Source: Hydnum rufescens UP504
Taxonomy: Eukaryota; Basidiomycota; Agaricomycetes; Cantharellales; Hydnaceae
Reading direction: 5' to 3'
Assembly: GCA_014904985.1 (NCBI GenBank)
Contig: MU128986.1
Coordinates: 81,875 to 145,874, forward strand
DNA: 64,000 nt
Shown here: positions 35,927 through 46,856 of the stretch, one piece after another
How the letters are laid out: every line of letters starts with the position of its first letter
Position numbering within the stretch: position 1 is the first letter of the stretch
The notes under the pieces: generated by a model
Told to the model about the DNA's origin: nothing
What the model saw: the letters and a program-made list of their open reading frames with translations, nothing else
Database searches by the model: none
Made by a program: the position numbers and the translations under genes

Positions 35927-37497
35927 TCAGACCGTACTACCGTTCACAAAACGGAACAAACTGACCAGGATGATATGCTCATCATCCATGGTAGCCCTTG
36001 TGACCCTACGCCAAGGAGGTTCCATCTTTCGCCGAGTGAGAGAAAACTTCATAGGAGTACCAAATATTGCGAATGCATTAGCCTTCCAATCCTCTTCATT
36101 GGGCACTGAGTCAGCGGCCTTGGTTTCGGATGCGGCCTCTTGGGGAGAAAACTGCAGAGGGCCCGACAAAAGAGAAAGATGGGGTGTGAAGTCGATGACA
36201 GTCAGGAAGTCGTGTCGACGCCTTATTTTCCTGGGTAATAGCCCTGACCCATAGTATCGCTGATATAGCCAAAGCGACTGCCATAGACATAGCAATCCCA
36301 TCCGGGCTTCGGGGAGGCGTTAGGACTCCACTCAGACCACTGCATCAACTTCGACGTTCCTGGACCCCTGCTACGAGCATATCCGAAGATTGTGGATATA
36401 GGGACAAAAAGACCAAACTCTTCTTCGATTTCAAGGTCCACTTCACCGTTGCGGTGGTACCTTCAACGTCGACTATTGCATCAAAGTGCAATACACGTGC
36501 ATTCGATGTATCAAATGGTGCGAGGGACGATGTGGCCTGACATAGGAGAGGAGCATAGTGTTTCGTGTATATCTTTAATTGCCCCTGATGTCCATCAACA
36601 GTCAATACCGGCAGCTTCAGGGAGACGAGTAGTAGAAGGTGAGGGTCTAGAATCTTGTATACGTCGAGGGAGTCATTGCCATCTTCGCCCGACTTTGAAA
36701 TGAGCACTATAGCTATTGAGTCGCCAAGAATCTGTATAACAATTTTCATCTCCAAAAGGGAAATGACGCCATGCAGGAGGAAGATTGGGCACCAAGCCTT
36801 CGGATGTGGCTTATTGCTTGAAAGAGTTCGAAGGTGCAAATGTCCATTCCTTTCCGAATCCCAGGAAGACGAATCAGGAGAGAGAACAGATTAAATATAA
36901 GAAACGTACACATCTAGTACGGCAAGGAGATCTTCGCTTGGAAGCATTGCGAAAGCTGCCACATCGAAGGCATCCTCATGAGACTATGTTGTAACGCTTG
37001 CCTGGTGGATCCTTGAAGGAAGTTCAACGAACCAATGGTCGCTCTCCCCTTACGAGCGTACTTATGCGCGTACAATTCCCTGGATAGCCGGGCACTCAGG
37101 CTATCGTACCTGCCGGGTAACTTGATTCGTTCTTGTTGGACAGGATCCAGGTGTTTCCACCCGGCGAAGTATTGTTCAAGCCGTTGCAGGCATAAAGCGG
37201 CAGTAGGAAACAGGACATGCAGTGTCTGGGCAGCATCTTTGTAGTCATGCATAGCCAATCGGAATGTGTATTGGGTGGCGGAATTTCGGTCGACGCGTTC
37301 TTTCAGAGACCGACACACCTAGTGCAGACCACGGGGCGAACGACCAGGCCATAGACCGATATCAGTCGCACTTAAGGGGTCAGCTGACATGGAGCAGGAC
37401 TTAACGTGCGACATCGGGCCAGATCACGGCCGTCCAAATATTCGAGCACTTTGAGGAAAATTTCGGCTGGGAAGATGGCGAGTTCGCCAAGACACAT
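35927..37497 (-). pseudogene. F-box protein copy 6, deleted and frameshifted
   Basis: Begins MCLGELAIFPAEIFLKVLEY. The intron-1 donor is destroyed (ACGTTAAGT in place of ATGGTAAGT). One base is lost at GRATIG|FVEL near 37040. About 150 bp covering the end of exon 2, intron 2 and the start of exon 3 is missing, so QILGDSIAI runs straight into VLISKSGEDG near 36710. The 3' part is also broken near 36300. It is upstream of, and divergent from, the full HYP gene. Confidence 0.82.
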
Positions 37498-38310
37498 CCA
37501 TACGCCGAGGAATCCTGGGTCGATTTTCCCGGGGGTTTGTGAGGAAATTCTTCGGGAGAAAGCAAGACTAAAAAAATTCAGCACAGCCACTTTGTCATCA
37601 CGTGTAAATTTAGAGCCGGTGGCGAGGCATAACTCCAAATGCCGTAAGGCCTCGAGACGACCCGCTAAAGGAAAAGCGACACGATATGAACCCGAGTCGT
37701 CTGGAACGTAGACCAACTGTGACCCCGATTTTAGCGGGGGTGTATTTGCCACGGGCTATTTGCTTCCGACGTTGGTGTGGATTCCTCTCCGACGCACTTG
37801 AACATTACTTGAACCAACCCCTCGAATACATGACTTGCATCAGTCAGTCTCCACCGGCATTGCCAAATACCCAGCCTGGAAATATGCCACTCTTAGCGTC
37901 GACACGTAGTAATGCAGCACGAAGTTCGAGCCTAACGATGAGAAGCATCCTTCAGGGGAAATCACAACGCCTCCATCCACTGATATGTCTAACCGCAATT
38001 CACCCTCGTGGCTCGATCCAAACTCCAGCGTTCTGCGTGAGGGTAGGTTTCTGTTGTCTTGATCGCTGATTGTTCCCCCACTTCATAACGCACGCCGCTA
38101 CAGACACACCATCAGACGATGCTGGAGACACAACTCCAGACGCGACTGGAAATGTGACCCAGCCTCTGGAGGCTTATTCGGACCAGATGGATCAAGCGGA
38201 TAGGTCCTTCCATCAGGACATCCGTCTTGCGTCCATCCCTCGAGGAGCTGACACCTCACCTCGCACCATAGCAGAGCGATCTGGGGTGTCTCTTCTCTCC
38301 ACTTTGAAGA

Positions 38311-39342
38311 ATGACCAAGCAATTCCGTGTTATCGTCCTCCCCACCTTTCGTCTCCTAGGGGTGTCCCTCGTCGATACTCTCCTCACCAACCCCCTCTCC
38401 GCCTCACGACACCAGGCCATTCTGTTCCCCTCTATCGAAGCCCTGTCGGTCCCTACATCCTCAGTTTTGCGCCTGGAGTCGACAGGAAATACCCCCAGGC
38501 CTACGAGGTTCTTGGCTCTAAACCCTCAACCGCTTCTGACGGACGGAATTGACGAGTATGCCCCGGTTCCAGTGAATGTATGGTACGCGGTGGTGTGCAG
38601 ACCTGCATCAAAGAGTAGTGAATGGGCTTGGTTCGGGGAGTTTGAGGGCCTGGGAGTGCTGGGAGTTCGATTGTCCAGGCTTAAACGGGCTGCGAATTGT
38701 CTATTCGAGGCGCATCTCTACTTCAAGTCTATGTCTTTGCGAGACAGGGTCTTTCATCATCTCTTAGAGGAGATTGGCCCTCGAAACCTCAATTCTGTAA
38801 AGTCAGTGGTGGTTGATGTAGTCCCCAACCCATACACTGCCAGGAAGGATTTGTTGTATATTGAGGAGGCATATGCATGTGCCCGTAGTGCCAAAGAACT
38901 CGAATCCTTCCTTGCTCAGGCCCCGTCATCCCCCATCATCACACTGGATGACTTCAAAGCCGAGATCCTCGATTACAGAGTGCATCCTCCACGTCTTCCT
39001 GCGAGCCGTGATGAACTTCCACCTGAGGATCCGCAGGATCGGAAGCGACCGATGCATTACTTTGACTTCACTACTCCATGGCTCATGCAAATGGTTGACC
39101 GATTTGGCCCTGCAACACCTTCGTTGATGCGGTTCATCCTCCTAGCGCGCACCAAGAATCGGCGTCAGAACATGAAAAAGGCATTTTTTGTGCCAATTTG
39201 GCCTTCTTCTGGTCCCATGAATGCCTGCATACGCCAGATTGCGAGGTGGGCAGAAGTGGATCGACTCCCATTTGAGGATCATTCAGGCATTTCCGAGAGT
39301 TTTGGTTTCACTCGTCACTGCGCTTGGAGAGTGCAGCTGTGA
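38311..39342 (+). CDS. HYP: unrecognised protein, only full-length copy in the array
   Basis: A single open frame of 343 codons from the first ATG; the true start may differ, because truncated copies have a stop four codons in. I do not recognise the family. Visible features: a Pro-rich first 90 residues; YAPVPVNVWYAVVCRPASKS; a central acidic/aromatic part (KRPMHYFDFTTPWLMQMV); and a basic stretch LARTKNRRQNMKKAFFVP. No signal peptide, membrane span or nucleotide-binding motif is obvious. Its 5' third is present three more times as truncated pieces. The part after residue about 150 is unique here, where the duplication joint cuts it. Confidence 0.6.
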   Translation: MTKQFRVIVLPTFRLLGVSLVDTLLTNPLSASRHQAILFPSIEALSVPTSSVLRLESTGNTPRPTRFLALNPQPLLTDGIDEYAPVPVNVWYAVVCRPASKSSEWAWFGEFEGLGVLGVRLSRLKRAANCLFEAHLYFKSMSLRDRVFHHLLEEIGPRNLNSVKSVVVDVVPNPYTARKDLLYIEEAYACARSAKELESFLAQAPSSPIITLDDFKAEILDYRVHPPRLPASRDELPPEDPQDRKRPMHYFDFTTPWLMQMVDRFGPATPSLMRFILLARTKNRRQNMKKAFFVPIWPSSGPMNACIRQIARWAEVDRLPFEDHSGISESFGFTRHCAWRVQL

Positions 39343-39709
39343 GAGAGGTCTTGAAGAACCTCGTTTCCTCAAGGATCCTAGGGATGCTATGCCGGGTGCT
39401 ATGAATTCTAATTCACCATCAGCCATTCCCTTGTGATGGGTTCCGTGGGTACCATTCTTGTCTCTCTTTCCGTTTTGTTTTTCAATAACACTCATTTTAA
39501 TCGGTCCAGGTCCAAAAATACGTTTTAAAAAATCCTCCTTCGGGTGGAGGAAGAGTGGGATTGGGACCAGAGTTGACCCGTGGCCAAGAAGCAGGATGGG
39601 TTTCGGTCCAAAAGATACATTGTGTGCAGCGGTAGAGGTACAGTAGAAATAATGAAGGTTCCAATCGTTTTACAGTGCGCCCAATGCGGGATGAATGACT
39701 ATATGGCAA
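39343..39709. other. Spacer between HYP and PPT1
   Basis: 367 bp between two convergent genes, with a small hairpin around TCCTCC/GGAGGA near 39535. No gene seen. Confidence 0.5.
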
Positions 39710-41116
39710 TCAGACTTGCACGACCAGACCGGAAATTCCGGGGGAAGGGTACAAAGGAGGGGGGGAAGCAGACAACGTGGCGGGGGCGGGGCTGCCGGCA
39801 TATTTGGTCACGATAGGCAACCAGCACTCCTTCGATATTTGCATATGCTCCCCCTCGCAAGTTAAGAGCGTCAGTCGGGCAGACTCGTCCAACTATTGGG
39901 GGAAAGAAAAATCGGTTGAGAAACGCTAGATCAGGGACAAGAACGCGCCGCGACGATGGAAATCTTCAACGAACCGTGCGCAGTCCAATCCAATCCTCTG
40001 TATAAACCGGTTGCTGCTCCAAGGGCAACACCTTCTCCTCATCCCAAGGAAGTTCTGCATCATCCTCCTCATCCGGGGGTGCAAACGACCCAAACCAACT
40101 GCTTTCACTTGGCACCACAGTCTTCTCTTGTGAGAACCTAACCATCACAAAGTTCGCCAAGCTGACTAAATTCTTCTTAAACGTTTCATTTCTGGTCTCC
40201 TCGACCTCTCCGTTGATCACGGTAAGAAAGTGGTTCTGGGCGTAATACATTGGTAGCCGTGCATGGTCTCGGAAGTATTGGGCTTGAATAAGATGGCTCT
40301 GTGCATAGGAGGAATAGACACCTTGACGCGCGGCGATTCGTACGAGGTAGCATAATGCGTCACCGGGTCGACATGCTGGCAGGTCTGATACCCCCATATG
40401 TTGAGAGCCGAAGCTAACAAAAAAGGGAAGGGAAGAGATTCGTCATCTCCAGCTGGTACTTCTTTAGATTGTGCGGCCTATATAATGTCCACGTACGTAA
40501 TGAGATTCGCCACTGGTGGATCGTTATACGCCTCCACATACGCGCGAAGGAACTGACCCCCTATACCCATTTGTGGATTCGTTCGACACTCGTTAGACCG
40601 AGAAAACATATCGAACCCAATGGGATCAAGAGAGTTATGAGCATGGATGCTTACCCTGGCTAAACCCAAGGGCGTCGAACCCATACTGGAGCTCTGGAAT
40701 AGCACGTATCTGAGCGTTCACGACGTTCAACTGATCCCAAATGTCCCCAAACTATCCAGGAGGGGCAAGGCGGTACGGCCAAATAGCAAGCAAATGTGGT
40801 TTATCAAGGGGCCGTCGCAACAATCAAGTAATAAGTAGGGCTTACGAAGCCGGCCCTTTGATCTTTGGCATTCTCTTCATCAATATATACGCTGTGAATA
40901 AAAATTCCAGGGTGTACGCCACGAATAAGCTCCATGAAATCAAGCATTCCAGGAGAGGAGGCTGAGTCCCCAAGACCATGCCAGAGCACGAGCGGTCGCA
41001 CATAGATATTATTTTTGGGTGGCTCAGTCCATGCAGACCCCTTCACCGGGAGAGACAAGGAAGCTGCAACACAGCACGTAATACGCAACGAACTTGAGCA
41101 GAACCTCGAGGTGCAT
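39710..41116 (-). CDS. Palmitoyl-protein thioesterase (PPT1 family), N-terminus unresolved by one base
   Basis: Alpha/beta hydrolase that removes S-palmitate from proteins in the lysosome/vacuole or secretory path. Minus-strand exons from about 41116-40846, then 40751-40655, 40560-40497, 40413-39975 and 39892-39710. Motifs: PLVLWHGLGDSASSPGM, the nucleophile elbow GFSQGG (joined across intron 40561-40654), QHMGVSDLPACRPGD, MYYAQNHFLTVINGE, and CEGEHMQISKECWLPIV with the late His. The likely signal peptide MHLEVLLKFVAYYVLCCSFL starts at 41116, but its frame is one base off the mature frame (exon 271 nt, needs 270). Either an extra base, a very short intron or an upstream first exon must explain this. 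A transposase remnant starts about 200 bp upstream. Confidence 0.85.
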
Positions 41117-41299
41117 AGTGGTGTCCGCACTCGGCTGTTTCCGGTGGACGGTTATGTCCCGAAATAGAGGACCAGCTTGAATTCGTAGAAACCACTGTCG
41201 ATAAACGGAACACCATGAGACTGAAGGGGTGGGATCGGCTGGTAACCAGGCCCATAAAAAAACAATGCCCACTGGAGACAAGTGGTGGACACCTGGATA

Positions 41300-41826
41300 A
41301 TCTGATGCATTCCCACTTACGCCTATTGTCTGTCTTACCAGTTATTCCGTGCTTCCAGCTCTCGCGCTGGAAGGAACTATCTATTGCGAGGCCCGCAAAG
41401 GCTCATACACTTCCAAACGGTTCAGGAAGTCCATCCGACGTCTTCTATTAGAAATGAATCTGTACTCGGAGCCATGTTCAGTCATTGCACTCGACAAGAC
41501 CGCAATTCATGAAGACCGTTCAATCCGCAGGATGGTGGAAGGAGGTGAGATATATAGTGTATCGCCTCAAAAGCTATGGCTCTAATAAATGTCTGTTGCT
41601 CAGAGGTTGCCGTATTATATATCTGCCCCCATTCCCCGGATTTCAATCCCATCGAAGGGGTTTTCTCCGCTTTTAAGGCCTGGCTTGGTGGGCACAATTG
41701 GTCGGTGCGGGAGACAATGGATAAGAAGGATGGCGGTAAAGAGATCAAAGCTTTATTGTGTGATGCATTCTATCAAATCGACAGCAGTGCTCCGGCCATT
41801 TGGTTCAGAGACTGTGGTTATTGAAT
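41300..41826 (+). pseudogene. Tc1/mariner-type DDE transposase remnant
   Basis: Two overlapping frames show PALALEGTIYCEARKGSYTS with VIALDKTAIHED, a second catalytic Asp region, then PHSPDFNPIEGVFSAFKAWL, with the final catalytic acid, ending WFRDCGY. The frame changes between them near 41560-41600. The N-terminal DNA-binding part and first catalytic Asp are absent. It is an inactive fragment beside the PPT1 promoter. Confidence 0.75.
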
Positions 41827-42297
41827 TAATATGATACTTGACAGTGGCTATTTGGTCTAGCGTAGCTTGAGAAGGGGCCTCCTTGATGAGATGAAGAGGT
41901 CCTTTGATTTCCTTGACTCGTTCGATTTTAGGGAGACGTTCTCCATCGTTTCTCAATCCACTCATGGCGAGTTCCAAGAACGTCCCCCAAGATTCAAAGG
42001 TAATCTGAATCATCGGTGGGATAAAGGCAGCCCTGGGGAATCGATCGTGCCCCAACAACATATTGAAGAATGAGAATGAGCGGCCCAGCCGTTCTGGCGC
42101 CATGCAGAGGAATGTAGATATTCATTTTTTGGAGTAATGATGAATCGGAAAAGAGGCGGCCCTAGGGGACAACGAGACGATGGCGACGCAACAAACCACC
42201 TGTCGCCAGAGACTCGCCACACAATGTGTTACTGACGCACCACAGACTGACGGATCCAAATTCCAACTCACCACCAAGGTTTCTGAAAACGGCTGTA
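41827..42297. other. Uncertain region after the transposase remnant
   Basis: A 116-codon minus frame (42103-41753) overlaps the transposase remnant and has no family signature. I see no supportable gene. Confidence 0.4.
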
Positions 42298-42717
42298 ATG
42301 TCTACATCTTCTACTACACAAATTTCAAGACCCCCAGCACCAAAGACGCCTGTATGTGGATGAACCTTACTGCTCGTTTCATTCTAATGAATTTTACAGA
42401 TCATTACCGGTGCTGTAAGCCCGCCAAGTGACCCCAGAGCTCTGTTACACAAACTCACCTTTGTTCAACTCCCAACCCCCTCACACACCTGCTCTGTTTA
42501 GATATGTGGTATTTGCATCACTTTAGCATGGTCGATATCCTTCGGAAGCTGGCTCCTGAAGAAATACCGACGTCACAAACAGCGGAAACAGCGGCGCTCG
42601 CGGTCCGTCGTCGCAGGACCGCCATACGACCACTCCACGACCGCCTCGCGGGGTCGATACGGGGGATCAGTCGTCAACCGCCCCGCGCTCTTCGATCTCG
42701 CAACCCACGCATACTGA
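42298..42717 (+). CDS. Possible small single-pass membrane protein
   Basis: Exons 42298-42351, 42400-42414 (15 nt) and 42502-42717 with good GT/AG borders would encode about 94 aa. It has a Ser/Thr/Pro-rich start (MSTSSTTQISRPPAPKTP), one membrane span (ITGAICGICITLAWSISFGS) and a strongly basic tail (KKYRRHKQRKQRRSR). The upstream frame is open, so the start may be earlier. Tail frame beyond 42640 is uncertain. I do not recognise a family. Confidence 0.4.
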
Positions 42718-43743
42718 GAGTACAAAAGAAACGTCACCCGAAGATTCCAAATCTCCGGATTCGATACCACCCATCTCGTCGACGGGCCCTCGCGGTGCTC
42801 GAGAGGTCACTAGTTGGATCCCGGAGAGTGAATGGGGAAGTCCTCCCACCCTTCTCCCCGCCATCATCATCATCACTCTTCTTCCGCCCACGCGAACTTG
42901 AACAATAGCAGCCACCCCGCTAGGCAGCCGGACACTAACAATAACAACAATGATGAGAAGAATAATGACGGCGAGGCGTATGCGCTCCCTGAACTGTCCG
43001 ACTATGCTCGCGGTGCGCCGTACGGCCAAGACCAAGACGAGGGTCGTTTTCATCTGTCTACTCTGGTTCTTCCTCCCTCACCTGGCCGCGGGCAACATGA
43101 TCCCAATGGCGACTACTTCTCATCGCAGATTCCCCAATGAATAGAGGTTTGTCCAGTGTCTTACTTTTTTATCACGTCGCTCGGCAGAGGGTTTCTAACG
43201 ACTTTTCTCCCTTTTTCTTTTTTCTTTTCTTCAATTAAACGGAGCAAGAGGGTAGAACGATTATAAGGCCCGCCATACTACTACTTATCGTTTTCAGCTG
43301 CGGATCCCATGTTTTATTTTTTGTCATGGAACTTTTCCCCTTCTCCCTCTATTTATGAGCCCACAACCCTCCTTCACTTTACGCGGTGCCTCCAGTGTAT
43401 TAGAATCTGCATGTATCACGCTGTAGTCGCCTAATCCATGAATTCATGCGAACCTTACCTGTAATACAATTCGTGACGAGGAATACAGACGGTGCGCGAA
43501 GAACGAAAACGACAGTGATTATAAAGGAAAGGGGTAAGATAATGCACACCAACCGCAATATGACTAGGCCGCACGGGGAAGGAAGGACGGGGGACGAAAG
43601 GTAGGAACGAAAGAAAACAAGGAAATAACATTAAGCTCCTGCACTTCCATCTCATGCCTTCTCCTATCCGAGCCAACCAAACAAATGGACGAGGGGGGGA
43701 AGCACAGACAACCTCCAATGGAGGGACAGCGGGGTTTCGGACA
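42718..43743. other. Low-complexity region and spacer
   Basis: 42830-43140 has a His/Ser/Asn-rich open frame (plus) that could be a continuation of the preceding gene or chance. 43150-43740 is T-rich, then without features. No gene called. Confidence 0.35.
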
Positions 43744-44444
43744 TTAGGGCTGGGCGGTGAGCGCCGCCCCTGCCCAAGCTGTGGTAATCTTGTCCTGGCT
43801 CTCCTCCAGGCTCATAACCTCGCCCAACATCACCGCTCGCGTATATCCCACCGCGGCTATCAATGACCAGAGGAACGCATTGGTACCCTAGGAATGCAGC
43901 AAAGGGTGAGCGTCACGTGCAGACTGGGGAAAGAAGTGTCCAGTGCCAACCTGATAGAAGAGCACGGAAGTCATGGCCTGGAAGACCAAAAAGACGGTTT
44001 TGAACGTAAAGTTCCGCTGCATGAAGGTTCCTTTCAAGAACGGGGCGGGATACTCAAAGGCAAGCGTCACGAAGCCCATGATCATCGCGACTACTTGGAC
44101 GACGGGGACTCTGACGATAAACTCGAGGATGGCTTGTACCGGACATTTGGCCTGAATGAAGCCGAAGCCGAGGCGTCAGACATCAGGACAAGCCGTGCAC
44201 GACAATTTGGCACATGACATACACAGGCAATGGGGGCGTCCCACTCGTATACGTGTGATCGATAAAGTCAAAGAAGAACTTGCGATAGAGGATGCCCCAG
44301 ATTGCAGCCCAGATCAAGTCTGAGGGAGAAGGGGGGCATGAGTAAGACACGGCAACGGGAATTGATGATGGCGACGGCGGACTCACAGACCGAGGCAGAA
44401 ATAGCGACGAAACGAGCCCAATCATGCCAGATAAAGCGACCCAT
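43744..44444 (-). CDS. Small multi-pass membrane protein of a conserved basidiomycete family
   Basis: Exons 44444-44387, 44319-44225, 44151-43951 and 43887-43744 total 498 nt, 165 aa, in phase. Starts MGRFIWHDWARFVAISASVY, then IWGILYRKFFFDFIDH, a central pair of hydrophobic spans (VVQVVAMIMGFVTLAFEYPA; NFTFKTVFLVFQAMTSVLFY), and FLWSLIAAVGYTRAVMLGEV. I recognise the MGRxIWHxWAR and RKFFxDF pattern as a conserved uncharacterised fungal family, which I believe is catalogued as DUF7727; the number is from memory. A longer upstream frame starting at 44777 was rejected because it is not conserved in character. Function unknown. Confidence 0.82.
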
Positions 44445-46856
44445 TATGAGGAACAGTGGGTAGTCCGACGGGTATTGGGGATGTGGGTGATGAACGAGTG
44501 GGTAGAAGGGGAGGTGTGTTGGTTGTGATTGGGGCGAAAGAGAGCACAGCTCTGAGAAGAGAGAAGCAGAAGTGGGACTAGCCCAAAATATATCCACAAA
44601 GAACGAAAGAAAGGCGTGCAAGAAAGGCACTCGACCTGCGAGTATTGAACTAGCCGAGAAAGGAAACTCGGCCATTGCCGATAGTGTGCTTCCGGGGAGT
44701 GGTTGCCGTGCATTGAGTTTTCCCTTCGGAACTTTTAGTTCCACTGTAAAAAAGACAGCGTCACGCTGCACCCCCATCTGTTAAACTTATCCGCGTTCAT
44801 ACTTGCAGCAACAAGAAAAGACTCTTGACTCGACTAGAATCAATTCAGTTGTCTGTTGCGGCCACCAGGACCTTCTAATGTATTTGCTTCCGCATTTACT
44901 TCCAGCTTCAACTATTCAATTCCCAAGCTTCCCGATGGCAAAGAGGTGGTGGGACACTGAGGTTGACAATCAGTATGCCCACCCGGAAATTTTGGCGAAC
45001 TCACCTAGGCGAAGCGCCCGCGGCCGTTCCTGAGTGTTCGAGGCCCAACGATTTCCGGGATTATGGGTGCCTAGAAGGGTGTACATCGGGAGTCACCGGA
45101 GCTTGATCCGGGCCGCCAATAGTCGGAGGAGAGCTGTCTCCATTTTATGCTTCTGGCCCGGATGATTCACAAGGGTGCTTTCAGTGCCACTTTTTTTTCC
45201 CTCTTTGCATCTCTCTCGCACAGGGGCTTTCGAGTTGGCCCTAGGGGTGTGACCAGCCTCTTTGGTGGAGGCTGCCAGGCTGGGACTGGCTCGAATAGGC
45301 AACACCCTTGTTCAGCTGTATTATAGTAGTGTGGACCGCCCTAGGCGCTGCCTATTGCCCGCATAGGAGGCCAACACGCAACGCAGCATCGGTGCTATAT
45401 AAAGAGATTACCACCGCCCGTTTGTCCTGATAAACGCGTCATCACGGGTAACCTGAATACTGGCGGCATCTGAAGATTAGGTGGGAAATCATGGAGCTGA
45501 CCTCCTAATTGGGATATCCGAGGTCCCGAGGTTTCTGAATGGGTCACATGATACATCTGGTGCCTTTATGCCCGTATTTACATAAGGGGATCCCAGAGCT
45601 GAGCTCGCTCAACTCCCCTTACGCGCCTACGCGCCACCCAAGTCTCCAGCATCCCTAGGTGAACTGGTATCTGGGGCGAAGCCCCACTACAGCATCCTGG
45701 ACTCTGTATCACCATAAAAGGTAGTATCCCACGGCCCCGAATTAGCTGCGAGGATCTGTGGAGCGCTTCAAACCTCCTGCGCGCTATTCTACGGTACCGA
45801 TGCATCAGAATCCATGAGCGTCTTTTCTGTATAGGCTGTAGGGCGCTTGATTACATTTTTGAAGCCCATCTAGGACCCAAAATCCCGGAATTTACGATTA
45901 CTGTGGGTTCTTGGTCAAAGTCGCCGTCAAAATATGGAACTGGAATACCGGTTGGTCTAGTGCTCGGAGGGACCACCTCATGGCGTTTCAGCAGGTGCGC
46001 CATCCATACAGAGATTTTACTGTATTACATAATTTATCTAAATTTGTCGTCCGACGGAAGGGGATTTATCTTTGCATTCCGGCTCCGAGGCGAACTAGAA
46101 CAATAGTTGGATTCCACAACTATGGTACTGTAGGCCCACGTACAGTATTTTGGACGTGGTGTTCGCGGACAGGATCGACTGGGATCTACGTCCTTCCCAT
46201 GAGGGCGAAACCTTACGTTTCGCCCGGCTAATATTACTCCGAAGATGCCAAGTATTTTTTGGGTGGATCCAAATTGGTGTTTCATTGAGTTTTCAACCGA
46301 GATGTCTCTTCGCCGGTTGTAGGGCGCCTACCTCTGGAAGAGAGGCCTCGCGTGTGCAAGGGGTGGTCACTCATGCGTGACGAAATGATGACGCGGCGTG
46401 GTTGTCGCTTCCGGGTGCCGTGAGTCACACACACGTGGTCCCGCCGGGATGCAAATGGTTAGGCCCGGCCAAAGTTATTGATACGCGATCAATAATTACA
46501 GTACTGAATCAGTTCCCCGGTGCCGAAAGGTGACGCGGAGGATGCCGTGAGCCGTACCCCCATACCAGGGGGTCCATCGCGCCCATTTCGCTCCCAACTC
46601 ATTCAGCCGCCCTTCCGCAGCGCGATTTGCCTCCACATCACCCATGCTTTTTGCCTTGTTTCCAATTGCTCTTGCCATTTGTTGATTCACGGGGCCCGAA
46701 GTCACGTTCACCCACACTTTATAAGGACGTCTGATTCATTAGACGCTCATCGTCCCACATTCTCATTTCCCCCCTTCGTCCCCATCTCCCCCCTCCCCCA
46801 TCTCCCCCTCACGTCCCTACGCCCCCCTCACGTGCTCCCCTTCAACACGAGCCCCA
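44445..46856. other. 2.4-kb intergenic region upstream of the ABC transporter
   Basis: No recognisable gene. It contains four short perfect inverted repeats: 46103-46123, 46126-46147, 46203-46225 (GGGCGAAAC arms) and 46475-46495 (TTATTGAT arms). A C/T-rich tract lies at 46768-46830 just before the transporter start, typical of a fungal promoter. Confidence 0.5.

Noticed and set aside
13430..38760. Regular spacing of similar blocks considered as a CRISPR-like or satellite array
   Set aside because: Units are 3-8 kb and contain genes with introns. This is segmental tandem duplication in a eukaryote.
41753..42103. 116-codon minus frame next to the transposase remnant
   Set aside because: Its 3' half is antisense to the transposase and it shows no family signature.
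42504..42908. Arg/Pro-rich 134-codon plus frame
   Set aside because: The overlapping frame with a membrane span and proper splice borders explains the sequence better. The Arg-rich frame looks like a shadow.
42832..43140. His/Asn-rich frame beginning MGKSSHPSPRHHHHH
   Set aside because: Low-complexity with no clear splice join or family. It may be a gene tail but cannot be supported.
44268..44777. A 169-codon minus frame starting at 44777 as an N-terminal extension of the membrane protein
   Set aside because: The conserved start MGRFIWHDWAR lies at 44444 and the upstream part has no family character.
45911..46231. 106-codon plus frame before the ABC transporter
   Set aside because: No motif, no support in codon pattern, and it overlaps several hairpins.
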